64,000 nucleotides of DNA from Lachnospiraceae bacterium (lineage in GTDB: Bacteria > Bacillota > Clostridia > Lachnospirales > Lachnospiraceae), in NCBI GenBank assembly GCA_017934175.1, contig JAGBKB010000012.1, forward strand, positions 20,326-84,325, in the 5' to 3' direction. Shown here piece after piece: positions 35,301 through 44,673 of this stretch. Below the pieces are notes generated by a model. The model was not told the DNA's origin. It did no database searches and was given only the letters and a program-made list of their open reading frames with translations. The translations under genes and the position numbers were made by a program. Each line of letters opens with the position of its first letter. Position 1 is the first letter of the stretch.

Positions 35301-36027
35301 TGATAATAAGTTTATTGAAGACTATCAAAATATAGATGACTTTTCAACCATAGAAAAGGCAAGTGAAGAAAAAGAGTATACTGGATTATATATTTCTGGC
35401 CATCCTCTTAATAATTATAAATATTTTATAAATGAAAATGTAAATTATAAATCAACCGATTTTTTTAAAGATGATGATGACAATTATAATGTGGATGATG
35501 GCGTAAAAGTTTTTATGGTAGGAATAATTGAAGATGTTAAAACATTTACTACTAAAAGAACAAATGAGAAAATGGCAAAGATTATATTATCTGATTTATA
35601 TGGCTCTTTTGAAGTAATTATATTTAGTAAAAAATATGTTGAATATAATAATTTGATTGAAAAATATAAGATAGTATATATAGAGGGTAAGACTGCTATA
35701 GATGAAAGAAATGAGCGAGCAAATATTTACCTTGATAAAATGTATGATATTGATGAATATTTAGCATTAAAGAAAGACCAAATGTCACCTCCTATGGTAA
35801 GAATTGCGGTGCATTTTTCGGATAAAAATACATTTGTTAAAAATCATAAAGATTTATATTCAATTATGAGTACCAATAAAGGAAAAGATTTTATAAAAGT
35901 AATTGTTGATAAAGAAAAGCAAATGAAAATTATTAAAGATTATCCTGTGGAAATTAGTTCATCGCTTATTAATATTTTAAATATAACTTTTGGCTCATCA
36001 AATGTAGAGGTTATAAATAATGAATAA
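32308..36027 (+). CDS. dnaE: DNA polymerase III alpha subunit, DnaE type
   Basis: 1239 residues. The PHP domain starts FTHLHLHTCYSLLDGAGKI. The palm has GPGRGSAVGSIVSYAL near residue 390 and PDIDTDF near 430, which holds catalytic aspartates. YGCIVYQEQVMQI is in the fingers. A helix-hairpin-helix is followed by an OB fold around 1060-1140. ATG 32308 follows AGGAG at a good distance. In Firmicutes with PolC this enzyme extends primers. HPr, which sits between whiA and dnaE in many relatives, is absent. Its end overlaps the next gene by 8 bases. Confidence 0.96.
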   Translation: MSFTHLHLHTCYSLLDGAGKISEIVKRVKCIGQDSVAITDHGVMYGAIDFFKTCVLNGIKPIIGSEIYVVSGSRFDKKNDENRYHLVLLCENDIGYKNLIKIVSSGFTDGYYYKPRVDYEILNRYKEGLICLSACIAGEIPQALLKGQYSEAKLKAENLKQIFGDNNFFIEIQNHGLSEELRIQPDLMRLSDELNVPLVATNDCHYTYKEDSFAHDCLLCLQTGKKVLDSDRMKYEKEKYYITSETEMNELFKFCKEAVDNTQLIAKRCNVHLEFTKNAYEELISKINQNQEKGIITGDSNYFKEMIHKCEYHVPTFRVPSGYSNIEYLKKIVNDGLNKKYNLDDNNSKVIVERAEYELNLIIKMGFVDYFLIVADYIHFAKSHDIPVGPGRGSAVGSIVSYALDITDVDPIKYNLFFERFLNPERVSMPDIDTDFCVIHRDDVINYVKSTYGKLNVAQIITFGTLAAKQVIKDVGRVLGIELSKTTKIANLIAKRPMADQNRADLNKMLKSDIDDFASTDQASVIEFRAMYNEDSETKTIIDIGLKLEGIPRNASVHASGVLIAPEDISNFVPFARGKENISSSINESSSKSNEENFLVTEYDMKTLEELGLLKMDFLGLRNLTAIKDCLDIIKENNNVVLDLKNIPYDDKNIYDMISSGDTFGIFQLESDGMTNFMKKLKPTVLEDLIAGISLFRPGPMDFIDKYCDGKRNSKNITYDHEKLKEILKPTYGCIVYQEQVMQIVQELAGFTLGRADKVRRIMSKKKPDALKAERNNFIYGNDELNIPGCLKNGVSEKIANKIFDELTQFASYAFNKSHAAAYAIVAYQTAYLKYYYPTEFFTSLLNSVLFNRDKLQNYVGSVISSGINILPVDINKSYEEFTVEGNDIRIGFAAIKKVGANISNAIISDRKENGQFNSFVEAIVRLNDIGANKIAIEALILCGAFDTFVGNRKQKINMYPEIINKFSKNVKNAMPGEMSLFDLMESNGIVVDENKYDDNKFIEDYQNIDDFSTIEKASEEKEYTGLYISGHPLNNYKYFINENVNYKSTDFFKDDDDNYNVDDGVKVFMVGIIEDVKTFTTKRTNEKMAKIILSDLYGSFEVIIFSKKYVEYNNLIEKYKIVYIEGKTAIDERNERANIYLDKMYDIDEYLALKKDQMSPPMVRIAVHFSDKNTFVKNHKDLYSIMSTNKGKDFIKVIVDKEKQMKIIKDYPVEISSSLINILNITFGSSNVEVINNE

Positions 36028-37846
36028 AAATCTTGATTATATATTTAAAATATTGGCTAATAAGAAAATTGATGCTTATTATTTACCATTGTCAAATGAA
36101 CATTTGTATGAATTTACAAAGTTTAAAGATAATTATGTTTATGAATTATCTGGATTTACTGGAGATACTGCATCATTATTTCTATATAAAAAAGTTGCTT
36201 ATTTGTTTGTAGATGGTAGATTTGTTATTCAGGCAAAAAATGAAATTAATGATAAAAGATTAAAAATCATTGAAGTAAATAGCAATAGTGAAAAGATAGA
36301 TTTTATAATATCAAAATTAATTAATAATAAATCAATTTTAATTAATCCAAAACTTATTTCAATCTATAGAATTATTAATTTGCAGTCAAAACTTAATAAA
36401 TATAATATAAAGATTATATTTAATGATAACATTTTTAAAAGTTTTTTTAATGACTTAAAAAAGAATTGTTTCCATTTAACTTCTGCACCACTTTTTATTC
36501 TTGATAAAAAATACGTTGGTGAGACATCTAAAAATAGAATTAATAATTTGATAATTGATATATATGATACTTTTGCAAGCAAAAATGATATTTATTATGT
36601 CACATCAAATCTTGAAGAAATAGCATATCTTACAAATATTAGATTTAAACTTTGCGATATAAGTGATGAATCTGTTTTATTTGAATCTTTTTTAATTATA
36701 AATAACAAAAAATCAATATTATACTTAAAAGACTATTTAAGTGATAATGATATTAAATATTTAAATAAAAACAATATATTTATTAAAAATATAAATTGCT
36801 TCTATAAAGATTTAAAAAAAATAAAATCTAAATGTGTTTATATTGATAAAAAGATTAACAACTATTACATCTATAAAACTATACATAGTGCTAATTTAAT
36901 TGATTCGCCATTATACATAAAGAAATCAGTTAAAAATAATACTGAAATTAAAAACTTAAAAAAGAGCAATATAATTGATGGCGTTGCAATGGTTAAAGCA
37001 ATATATTGTTTGAAGAATAATGATTATAGATTTAAAAGTAATAAATTCAAGACAGAATATGATATTAAATTATTTATTGATAATTTAAGAAAATATGTTG
37101 GTAAAAAAATGTTTTTATGCAATAGTTTTGAAACTATTGTTGCTTATAAAGAAAACTCTGCTATATGTCATTATACGCCTAAAAAGAATAAATCTAAAAA
37201 AATTAATGATAATGGTTTATTGTTAATAGATAGTGGAGGCAACTATTTGACTGGAACTACTGATATAACAAGAACAATCAGTTTATATAAAAATATTAAT
37301 AATATTCCTAAAAATGTAAAAATGCATTACACACTTGTGCTTAAATCACTAATAGATTTATCTATTTTAATATTTCCAAGTGGTTTAACTGGTTCAAATA
37401 TTGATATTATTGCAAGAAAGAATCTTTATGATAATTTTTTAGATTTTAATCATGGTACTGGTCATGGTATAGGATATATTTCAAATGTTCATGAAGGACC
37501 TAATATAATTTCTCCATCTATAAAGAATAATTATAATGATAATATTTTGCAAGAAAATCAAGTTTCTTCTAATGAGCCAGGTTTATATTTTGAGAATAAA
37601 TATGGAATAAGATTAGAAAATGATATTATTGTTAAAAAAGTTAAAGAAAATATTTATGGTGAATTCTTTGGATTCGATACATTGACACTTTGCCCATTTG
37701 ATAAAGACTTAATAGATAAAAAATATTTAGACAACAATGAGATTCAATTTATAAATTCATATAACCAACAAGTTTATAATAAATTAAGTAAATATTTAAC
37801 TGATGCTGAAAAAAAATGGCTAAAAGTAGAAACAAGTGAGGTATAA
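36020..37846 (+). CDS. M24-family Xaa-Pro aminopeptidase
   Basis: 608 residues. N-terminal and middle creatinase-like domains are followed by a catalytic M24 domain in the last ~290 residues: LLIDSGGNYLTGTTDITRT gives the two metal Asp ligands, HGTGHGIGYISNVHEGP the His, SSNEPGLYFENKYGIRLEND the two Glu. The length and DITRT form match the three-domain AMPP class. It removes N-terminal residues before proline. GAGG lies 13-16 bases upstream of ATG. The protein is very Lys/Asn/Ile rich, as expected for low GC DNA. Confidence 0.92.
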   Translation: MNKNLDYIFKILANKKIDAYYLPLSNEHLYEFTKFKDNYVYELSGFTGDTASLFLYKKVAYLFVDGRFVIQAKNEINDKRLKIIEVNSNSEKIDFIISKLINNKSILINPKLISIYRIINLQSKLNKYNIKIIFNDNIFKSFFNDLKKNCFHLTSAPLFILDKKYVGETSKNRINNLIIDIYDTFASKNDIYYVTSNLEEIAYLTNIRFKLCDISDESVLFESFLIINNKKSILYLKDYLSDNDIKYLNKNNIFIKNINCFYKDLKKIKSKCVYIDKKINNYYIYKTIHSANLIDSPLYIKKSVKNNTEIKNLKKSNIIDGVAMVKAIYCLKNNDYRFKSNKFKTEYDIKLFIDNLRKYVGKKMFLCNSFETIVAYKENSAICHYTPKKNKSKKINDNGLLLIDSGGNYLTGTTDITRTISLYKNINNIPKNVKMHYTLVLKSLIDLSILIFPSGLTGSNIDIIARKNLYDNFLDFNHGTGHGIGYISNVHEGPNIISPSIKNNYNDNILQENQVSSNEPGLYFENKYGIRLENDIIVKKVKENIYGEFFGFDTLTLCPFDKDLIDKKYLDNNEIQFINSYNQQVYNKLSKYLTDAEKKWLKVETSEV

Positions 37847-37847
37847 T

Positions 37848-38468
37848 ATGTTTATTGATGAATTATGGATTAATTTTGTTCATGGTTTAAGTGTATATGC
37901 TGGGTCATTATTAACCCCATTTTTTAGATTAATTTCATTTCTTGGTGAAAAGGCTTGGTTTTTTTTACTTATATCTTTTATACTACTATTAAGTAAGAAA
38001 ACGAGATGGATTGGTGCAACTGCTATATTATCTATTTTTTTAGGATTTTTAATTGCTGACTTTGGGATTAAGCCATTTATTATGAGAGAAAGACCATATT
38101 TATCAAGTAAATTATATCAAGATTATTGGGCAATGGTAGGGTCAATACCTGAAACTAATTATTCTATGCCATCAGGCCATACAATAGGATGTGCAACATT
38201 TTTTATTTCGTTATATATTACTTGTAAGAAATATATGAAAAAAAATATTTTGATTATTGGTTTGATTTTTACCTTTTTGATGATTATGTCAAGAACTTAT
38301 TTTATGCATCATTATTTAACTGATTGTTTAGTAGCAGTTGTGTTATCTATATTTATTGCTTTTATTTCAAAGTCTATAATAAAAATTATTTATTCGTTTA
38401 TAAAGAAAAATGAGGATATTGGAATATTTAATTTCTTATTAAATTTTGATTTATATAGTAAAAAATAA
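37848..38468 (+). CDS. PAP2-family membrane phosphatase
   Basis: 206 residues with about six membrane segments. The three PAP2 motifs are present: KPFIMRERP, MPSGHT and RTYFMHHYLTD. It probably removes phosphate from a lipid such as undecaprenyl pyrophosphate, though phosphatidic acid or PGP are also possible. I chose ATG 37848, with GAGG at 37838-37841; an earlier GTG at 37836 overlaps that site. The stop of the M24 gene is one base before. Confidence 0.88.
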   Translation: MFIDELWINFVHGLSVYAGSLLTPFFRLISFLGEKAWFFLLISFILLLSKKTRWIGATAILSIFLGFLIADFGIKPFIMRERPYLSSKLYQDYWAMVGSIPETNYSMPSGHTIGCATFFISLYITCKKYMKKNILIIGLIFTFLMIMSRTYFMHHYLTDCLVAVVLSIFIAFISKSIIKIIYSFIKKNEDIGIFNFLLNFDLYSKK

Positions 38469-38482
38469 TTAGTGGGTATGTT

Positions 38483-39238
38483 ATGAAAATTGTATCTTGG
38501 AATGTCAATGGATTAAGAGCAGTATTAAAAAAGAGTTTTTTAGAAAGCTTAAGTGCATTAAAATGTGATGTTATTTGTTTGCAAGAAACTAAACTACAAA
38601 AAGAACAAATACCAAAAGAGATTTTAGATTTAAAATTATATGATTTTTGGAACTTTGCGATAAAAAAAGGTTATAGTGGAACATCTGTTTTAAGTAAAAT
38701 TGAACCATTGAGTGAAAAATATGGTTTGGGAAGTAAACCTCATGATGATGAAGGAAGAGTAATAACTGTTGAATATGAAACATTTTATTTAGTAAATGCC
38801 TATGTTCCTAATGCACAACCTGAACTAAAAAGGATTGATTTTAGAACTTCATATGAAAAAAAATTATTATCTTATATTAAAAAACTTGATAAAATTAAAC
38901 CAGTTGTTTATTGTGGAGATTTAAATGTTGCTCATGAGGAAATTGATTTAAAAAATCCAAAACAAAATATTGGACAACCTGGTTTTTCATATGAAGAAAG
39001 AGATATGATGACTAATTTATTAAATAGTGGTTTTAGTGATGTGTATAGGACTATGTATCCTAATGGAAAAGAATATACTTGGTGGTCATATAGAGGAAAT
39101 GCAAGAGAAAATAATACGGGTTGGAGAATTGATTATTTTATAGTTTCAAATAGATTTTTAGACAATATTAAAAATATAAAAATTCATAATGAAATTTATG
39201 GTTCAGATCATTGTCCTATAGAGTTAATTATTAAATAG
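38483..39238 (+). CDS. xth: Exodeoxyribonuclease III
   Basis: AP endonuclease of base excision repair, 251 residues. Motifs are KIVSWNVNGLRAVL, CLQETKL with the metal Glu, YCGDLNVAHEEIDL with Asp and Asn, and the C-terminal SDHCPIEL with the catalytic Asp-His. dinB follows after 2 bases, so DNA-repair genes are grouped here. Confidence 0.97.
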   Translation: MKIVSWNVNGLRAVLKKSFLESLSALKCDVICLQETKLQKEQIPKEILDLKLYDFWNFAIKKGYSGTSVLSKIEPLSEKYGLGSKPHDDEGRVITVEYETFYLVNAYVPNAQPELKRIDFRTSYEKKLLSYIKKLDKIKPVVYCGDLNVAHEEIDLKNPKQNIGQPGFSYEERDMMTNLLNSGFSDVYRTMYPNGKEYTWWSYRGNARENNTGWRIDYFIVSNRFLDNIKNIKIHNEIYGSDHCPIELIIK

Positions 39239-39240
39239 AT

Positions 39241-40479
39241 ATGGAAAAAAGTATTTTACATTGTGATATGAACAATTTTTATGCTTCTGTTGAATGTGTT
39301 TTAAATCCTAAACTTGTTAGTAGTCCTATCGCAGTATGTGGAAGTAAAGAAGAAAGACATGGAATAGTACTTGCAAAGAATTATTTAGCAAAAGATTTTG
39401 GAGTAAAAACTGGAGACACAATTTGGCAAGCAAAGAATAAATGTCCAAATATAATTATTATTGACAATCCTCATTTTGATATGTATTCATATTATTCAAA
39501 AAGAGCAATAGACATATATAAAAAATATACTGATAAAATTGAATCTATGGGGTTGGATGAATGTTGGCTTGATGTTACAAATTCAATTAAGTTATTTGGT
39601 AAACCTGTTGATATAGCAAATACTTTAAGAGAAACAATTAAATCTGAACTTGGACTTACTATTTCTGTAGGAGTATCATTTAATAAAACTTTTGCGAAGT
39701 TAGGAAGTGACCTTAAAAAGCCAGATGCTACAACAGTTATATCAAAGAATAATTATAAAGATATTGTATGGCCATTACCTATATCTGATTTACTATTTGT
39801 TGGGAGAAAAACAAAGCAACTACTTAATAAGAATTATATCTATACAATTGGTGATATCGCTAATTCTAAACCGGAGAGACTAAAAAAACTTCTTGGCAAA
39901 AATGGTATAACTCTTTATAATGAGGCTAATGGTTTGGATGACGATGAAGTTAAAAATGTTGATTATATAGATACAGTTAAATCAATCAGCCATGGAATAA
40001 CTACAGTAAATGATTTGACAAATAATGATGAAGTATGGACAATTATTCTTGAACTTACTCAAGAAATCTCGTTTAAATTAAGAAAGCAAAATTTACGAGC
40101 AGGTGGAGTTTCAGTTAATATAAGAAACAATGAATTACAATTTGAGCAGTTTCAAATGAAATTTTTATCTTCTGAAGAAAGTGCTATAAATATTGCTAAA
40201 TACGCATTTTCACTTTTTAAGAATAGATATTCGTGGGATAAACCGATTAGGACTGTTACTGTTAGTGCTATATATTTATCTGATAATAGTTCTCCAGAAG
40301 AATTAACTATATTGGAAGATAACAATTTTAAAGAAAAAATAGAAAAAGTTGAAAGATGTGCACAAGATATAAATATAAAGTATGGACAAGAATTAGTGAA
40401 AAATGCGACACTTATTAAAAATGATAATTTGCCTAACATAAGAAGAAAAATTAATTATGACATTAATAAACAAAAATAA
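39241..40479 (+). CDS. dinB: DNA polymerase IV (Y family)
   Basis: Translesion polymerase, 412 residues. HCDMNNFYASVE holds the first catalytic Asp, SMGLDECWLDVT the next Asp and Glu. A helix-hairpin-helix region is near 180-220 and the little-finger domain occupies the last 170. No Shine-Dalgarno is visible before its ATG, 2 bases after xth, suggesting coupled translation. It overlaps the next gene by 23 bases in another frame. Confidence 0.95.
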   Translation: MEKSILHCDMNNFYASVECVLNPKLVSSPIAVCGSKEERHGIVLAKNYLAKDFGVKTGDTIWQAKNKCPNIIIIDNPHFDMYSYYSKRAIDIYKKYTDKIESMGLDECWLDVTNSIKLFGKPVDIANTLRETIKSELGLTISVGVSFNKTFAKLGSDLKKPDATTVISKNNYKDIVWPLPISDLLFVGRKTKQLLNKNYIYTIGDIANSKPERLKKLLGKNGITLYNEANGLDDDEVKNVDYIDTVKSISHGITTVNDLTNNDEVWTIILELTQEISFKLRKQNLRAGGVSVNIRNNELQFEQFQMKFLSSEESAINIAKYAFSLFKNRYSWDKPIRTVTVSAIYLSDNSSPEELTILEDNNFKEKIEKVERCAQDINIKYGQELVKNATLIKNDNLPNIRRKINYDINKQK

Positions 40480-41215
40480 AATATTTGTAGATGGGATTAT
40501 AATTCCAATTATTATATTTGTTTTGATTACTTATTTTATTTCATTGATTTGTAAAAAAATTGATGATAACTTTAATCCTATTCTAGTTCAAGGTATAGCG
40601 AATACCATAATATTATGTATGTTAATACCATTTTATATATTTTTTAATAATAAGAATAATATATGTGAATCAAAAATTAATCATAAAATAATTATTTATG
40701 CTGTTGCATTAGGATTGTCATTGTGCTATATTTGTAATACTATTATTGGTATTATTCCAGATTCAAAAACAAATATTGTTACTGAAAATGTATATAAACT
40801 TTCTGAAGAATTGAATGTCTATATAACTTTATTTATTATAATAATTGTTGTGCCTATAACTGAAGAATTGTTATTTAGAGGGTTCTTTTATAACACAATA
40901 AAAACTATATCAAATCATATATTTGCAATAATAATTTCAAGTATTGCTTTTGCAGTTGCTCATTCAGATTTTAAACAAATATTATATGCATTTATTGCTG
41001 GTTTATTTTTGGCATATATAAAATATAAATGTAATAATGTGATATACACTATAATTATGCACTGCATAATGAACTTGACTTCATTCTTTTTTATACCAAA
41101 TATTATGTTAAGTAAGAGAATTGATATTTTTACACTTTTTATAATGTTTATAATTATGATTTTATCTTTATATAGAATTTATTTGTTTAGCATAAGTAAA
41201 AATAATAATAATTGA
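40457..41215 (+). CDS. CPBP-family intramembrane metalloprotease
   Basis: 252 residues, about eight membrane segments. The CPBP motifs are seen: TEELLFRGFFYNTI (EExxxR), FAVAHSDF (His of motif 2) and MHCIMNLTS (HxxxN, motif 3). These proteases act on membrane or prenylated substrates, and some give bacteriocin immunity; no bacteriocin gene is nearby. The ATG lies inside dinB. A later start would lose the first membrane segment. Confidence 0.85.
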   Translation: MTLINKNKIFVDGIIIPIIIFVLITYFISLICKKIDDNFNPILVQGIANTIILCMLIPFYIFFNNKNNICESKINHKIIIYAVALGLSLCYICNTIIGIIPDSKTNIVTENVYKLSEELNVYITLFIIIIVVPITEELLFRGFFYNTIKTISNHIFAIIISSIAFAVAHSDFKQILYAFIAGLFLAYIKYKCNNVIYTIIMHCIMNLTSFFFIPNIMLSKRIDIFTLFIMFIIMILSLYRIYLFSISKNNNN

Positions 41216-41251
41216 AAGGAGATAGTATTCAACTAATGAATACATTTTGTA

Positions 41252-42277
41252 ATGATGAAGTATTTAAGTTTTATTATTCCTTGTTATAATTCAAGCGAAT
41301 ATATGAAAAAGTGTATTAATTCTATATTGCCACTTGGGGAAGATGTAGAAATACTTATAATTGATGATGGCTCTAATAAAGATAATACACTTGAAATTGC
41401 AAAAAACTTCGAAAAAAAATATCCATCTATTTGTAGGGCGATTCATAAGCCAAATGGTGGTCATGGAGATGCATTAAATGTTGGTATAAGCAATGCTAAT
41501 GGGTTATTTACAAAAGTTGTTGATTCTGATGACTGGATTGACACTAAAGCCGGATTAAAATTATTAGATGTGATTAAATATCAAGAAAATAAAAAGTCAG
41601 GGGTTGATTTATATATAACTAATTTTATTTATGACAAAGTAGGAGCAAAACATAAAAAAATTATGGACTATGTTTTTTCAATCCCAAGAAACAAGGTTCT
41701 CACTTGGGATAAAATTAGATTTTTTGCTCCTGGAACATATATGTTAATGCATTCTCTTTGTTATAGAACTGATGTTCTTAAAAAAAGTCAATTAAACTTA
41801 CCTAAAAAGACTTTTTATGTAGACAATATATATGCATATAAACCACTTTTGTATGTAAATAAAATTTATTATTTAGATGTAGATTTATATCATTATTTTA
41901 TTGGCAGAAATGACCAAAGTGTTAATGAAAAAGTTATGATTGATAGACTTGAGCAACAATATAAAGTTACAAGAATAATGCTTTATGATGTAGATTTAAA
42001 TAAAATTAAATCTAATAAAAAACTTTATCATTATATGATTAATTATATGAGTATAATTATGACTGTTACTTCAGTATTTTCAATACTATCAAAAAATGAT
42101 AAATGGTTAGATGAAAAAGATAAGTTGTGGGCCGAACTAAAAAGAAAGAACAAAAAGTTGCACAATGAACTTATGTATAGTTTTTTAGGTTTAGGTGTTA
42201 ATATTCCAGGAAGTATTGGTAAGAAAATTACTATTGGCGGCTATAAGATTTCGCAATTATTATACGGATTTAATTAG
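41252..42277 (+). CDS. Glycosyltransferase family 2
   Basis: 341 residues. The GT-A fold begins YLSFIIPCYNSSEYM, then IIDDGSNKD binds the nucleotide sugar and VDSDDW provides the DxD metal motif. The last ~100 residues are basic and Tyr rich with no membrane segment. It may build a surface polysaccharide, together with GalE and Glf. Two ATGs in a row (41252, 41255) could start it. AAAGGAG is about 30 bases upstream with an inverted repeat GTATTC/GAATAC (41225-41243) between, as at murB. Confidence 0.85.
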   Translation: MMKYLSFIIPCYNSSEYMKKCINSILPLGEDVEILIIDDGSNKDNTLEIAKNFEKKYPSICRAIHKPNGGHGDALNVGISNANGLFTKVVDSDDWIDTKAGLKLLDVIKYQENKKSGVDLYITNFIYDKVGAKHKKIMDYVFSIPRNKVLTWDKIRFFAPGTYMLMHSLCYRTDVLKKSQLNLPKKTFYVDNIYAYKPLLYVNKIYYLDVDLYHYFIGRNDQSVNEKVMIDRLEQQYKVTRIMLYDVDLNKIKSNKKLYHYMINYMSIIMTVTSVFSILSKNDKWLDEKDKLWAELKRKNKKLHNELMYSFLGLGVNIPGSIGKKITIGGYKISQLLYGFN

Positions 42278-42323
42278 CGTTTTAATTTCTTTATATAATT
42301 AATATACCTTTCTTTTCAATTTT

Positions 42324-42365
42324 ATGCATAAATACAGCAAATTTTTTGTATTTATGCATTTTTTT
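42324..42365 (+). terminator. Strong intrinsic terminator after the glycosyltransferase
   Basis: A 13-base perfect inverted repeat, ATGCATAAATACA (42324-42336) and TGTATTTATGCAT (42347-42359), then a T run. It separates the GT2 gene from the ABC transporter promoter. Confidence 0.9.
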
Positions 42366-42375
42366 GTTAAAATAC

Positions 42376-42403
42376 TTGACAATTTCTAAAAAATATGTAT
42401 AAT
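42376..42403 (+). promoter_or_regulatory. Promoter of the amino-acid ABC transporter operon
   Basis: TTGACA (42376-42381), 16 bases, TATAAT (42398-42403). The leader is about 35 bases to the ATG, with GGAGG just before it. Both boxes match consensus. Confidence 0.88.
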
Positions 42404-42444
42404 TATTGCATAATTATTCATTTATTTTTTTGGAGGTATAAAAA

Positions 42445-43203
42445 ATGAAAAAATTATTATCTTTATGTTTATCAATTTTAATGATTGTTGGTTTAGTTTC
42501 ATGTGGAAACAAAACTGGTAATGCAGTTACAAGTAATGAGACTGCTAAAAAATTAATAATGTGTACAAATGCAGAATTTCCACCTTATGAATATAAGGAT
42601 GGTGGAAACTTTGTAGGTATTGATGTTGAAGTGTCTAAACTTATTGGAGAAAAGATTGGTGCTGAAGTTGAAATACTTGACATTGCATTTGATTCATTGA
42701 TTCCAACTGTTACAAGTGGAAAGGCTGATTTTGCGATGGCAGGTATGACAGTTACAGAAGATAGAAAAGAATTTGTTGACTTCACACATACATATCAAAC
42801 TGCTGTTCAGACAGTTGTTGTACCATCAAATAGTAGTATTGCTTCAATTGATGATTTAAATGGAAAGAAAATAGGAGTTCAACAGGGCACAACTGGAGAT
42901 ATATATTGCACAGGTGATTATGGTGATGCAAATGTAGAAAGATTTCCTAAAATTGTTGATGGTTTCCAAGCCATGAAATCAGGTAGAATAGATGCATGCG
43001 TAGTTGATGATGAAGTTGCAAAAAACATTGTTTCTCAAGATGCTTCATCATATAAGATTCTTGACACTGCTTATGCTGAAGAAGAATATGCAATCGCTGT
43101 AAAAAAAGGAAATACTGAATTGTTAGAAAAGTTAAATAAAGCGATAGACGAAATAAAAACTTCAGGCGAATTGAAAAAAATTGTAGATAAGTATATTAAA
43201 TAA
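42445..43203 (+). CDS. Polar amino-acid ABC transporter, substrate-binding lipoprotein
   Basis: 252 residues. A lipoprotein signal ends GLVS-CG. The mature part is a family-3 solute-binding protein: CTNAEFPPYEYKDGG, then FAMAGMTVTEDRKEFVDF, IGVQQGTTGD and YAIAVKKGN. Permease and ATPase follow directly. Arginine, lysine, histidine, cystine or glutamine are possible ligands. argG and argH follow this operon, so an arginine or citrulline link is plausible but unproven. Confidence 0.93.
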   Translation: MKKLLSLCLSILMIVGLVSCGNKTGNAVTSNETAKKLIMCTNAEFPPYEYKDGGNFVGIDVEVSKLIGEKIGAEVEILDIAFDSLIPTVTSGKADFAMAGMTVTEDRKEFVDFTHTYQTAVQTVVVPSNSSIASIDDLNGKKIGVQQGTTGDIYCTGDYGDANVERFPKIVDGFQAMKSGRIDACVVDDEVAKNIVSQDASSYKILDTAYAEEEYAIAVKKGNTELLEKLNKAIDEIKTSGELKKIVDKYIK

Positions 43204-43208
43204 AAATT

Positions 43209-43904
43209 ATGGAACAAATAATTAAATCATTACAATTAAATCTTATAAAAGATAACAGATATATGTATATAATTGATGGCTTGAAGAATACCATGATTAT
43301 AACTATATTTGCAACTTTACTTGGTATATTTTTAGGACTAATTGTAGCATTAGTAAGAACAACATATGACAATACAAAAAAATTAAAAGTGCTAAATGCT
43401 ATATGTAACTTATACATAACTGTTATTAGAGGAACTCCAGTAGTTATTCAGTTAATGATATTATTCTTTTGTATATTTACATCAAGAAATGTAAGTGGTG
43501 TTATGATAGCAATAATTGGATTTGGTATTAACTCTGGTGCTTATGTTGCAGAAGTTTTTAGGTCTGGGCTTATGTCTATTGACAATGGACAGATGGAAGC
43601 AGGAAGGTCTCTTGGACTTTCATATTTAGACACAATGAAATTTATAATAATTCCACAAGCATTTAAGGTTGTATTACCTACACTTGGCAATGAGTTTATT
43701 GTTTTGATTAAAGAAACTTCTGTTGCAGGGTATGTTGCTGTTCAAGATTTAACCAAAGGTGGTGATATAATTAGGTCGAGAACATATGATGCTTGGACAC
43801 CTCTTCTTATAGTTGCTGGTATATATTTATTTCTAACTTGTGTATTTTCTGCATTTGTTAAAAAATTAGAGATAAATTTAAGGAAAAATGAGAGGAAAGA
43901 TTAA
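43209..43904 (+). CDS. Polar amino-acid ABC transporter, permease
   Basis: 231 residues, with five or so membrane segments. [20 protein letters not shown] is the N-terminal HisMQ-type motif, [13 protein letters not shown] and the EAA loop [22 protein letters not shown] contact the ATPase, [14 protein letters not shown] lies near the C-terminus. It follows the binding protein by 5 bases, without a visible ribosome site. A homodimer would form the pore. Confidence 0.95.
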   Translation: MEQIIKSLQLNLIKDNRYMYIIDGLKNTMIITIFATLLGIFLGLIVALVRTTYDNTKKLKVLNAICNLYITVIRGTPVVIQLMILFFCIFTSRNVSGVMIAIIGFGINSGAYVAEVFRSGLMSIDNGQMEAGRSLGLSYLDTMKFIIIPQAFKVVLPTLGNEFIVLIKETSVAGYVAVQDLTKGGDIIRSRTYDAWTPLLIVAGIYLFLTCVFSAFVKKLEINLRKNERKD

Positions 43905-43905
43905 T

Positions 43906-44637
43906 ATGAATAAATTACTTGAAATTAAAGATTTGTGTAAAAGTTTTGGAGAGCATAAAGTACTTAAAAATATTTCAACTGATATTTATGTAGGTGATGT
44001 TCTTTGTTTAGTTGGACCAAGTGGTGGTGGAAAATCAACATTTTTAAGAACTTTAAATCTTCTTGAATTACCTACAAGTGGACAAATACTTTTTGAAGGA
44101 ACTGATATTACTGATAAAAATACTGATATTGACAACATAAGAAAGAAGATAGGAATGGTTTTTCAGCATTTTAATCTATTCCCACATTTGACAATTTTAG
44201 AGAATATGACACTTGCTCCAATGAAAGTGTTAAATCAAACTAAAGAGTCTTCAGAAGATAAGGCTAAAGAATTATTAAATAGAGTTGGCTTAATTGATAA
44301 ATTAAATACATATCCAAATATGTTATCAGGAGGTCAAAAGCAAAGAGTTGCTATAGTTAGAAGTCTTATGATGAATCCTGATGTTATGTTATTTGATGAA
44401 CCAACTTCAGCACTTGACCCTGAAATGGTAGGTGAAGTCCTTGATGTTATGAAAGAGTTGGCAAGAGAAAAAATGACAATGGTTGTAGTTACTCATGAAA
44501 TGGGATTTGCAAAAGAAGTTGCTAATAGAGTTGCATTTTTAGATAATGGAGTATTTGCATATGAAAATTCTCCTGATAAGTTTTTTAATAATCCAAATAA
44601 TGAGCGGCTACAAAGTTTTTTAAGCAAAGTATTATAA
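43906..44637 (+). CDS. Polar amino-acid ABC transporter, ATPase
   Basis: 243 residues, normal for GlnQ/HisP proteins. Walker [10 protein letters not shown], the Q-loop FQHFNLFPH, signature [11 protein letters not shown], Walker [15 protein letters not shown] and H-loop THE are complete. I place the start at ATG 43906, one base after the permease stop, with GAGAGG before it. Confidence 0.97.
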   Translation: MNKLLEIKDLCKSFGEHKVLKNISTDIYVGDVLCLVGPSGGGKSTFLRTLNLLELPTSGQILFEGTDITDKNTDIDNIRKKIGMVFQHFNLFPHLTILENMTLAPMKVLNQTKESSEDKAKELLNRVGLIDKLNTYPNMLSGGQKQRVAIVRSLMMNPDVMLFDEPTSALDPEMVGEVLDVMKELAREKMTMVVVTHEMGFAKEVANRVAFLDNGVFAYENSPDKFFNNPNNERLQSFLSKVL

Positions 44638-44673
44638 TATTTTTTAATAGTTTATATATAAGAGAGGTACAAA

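Noticed and set aside
44638..44673. A T-box or ARG-box before argG
   Set aside because: The gap is too short and no T-box or ARG-box sequence is visible.
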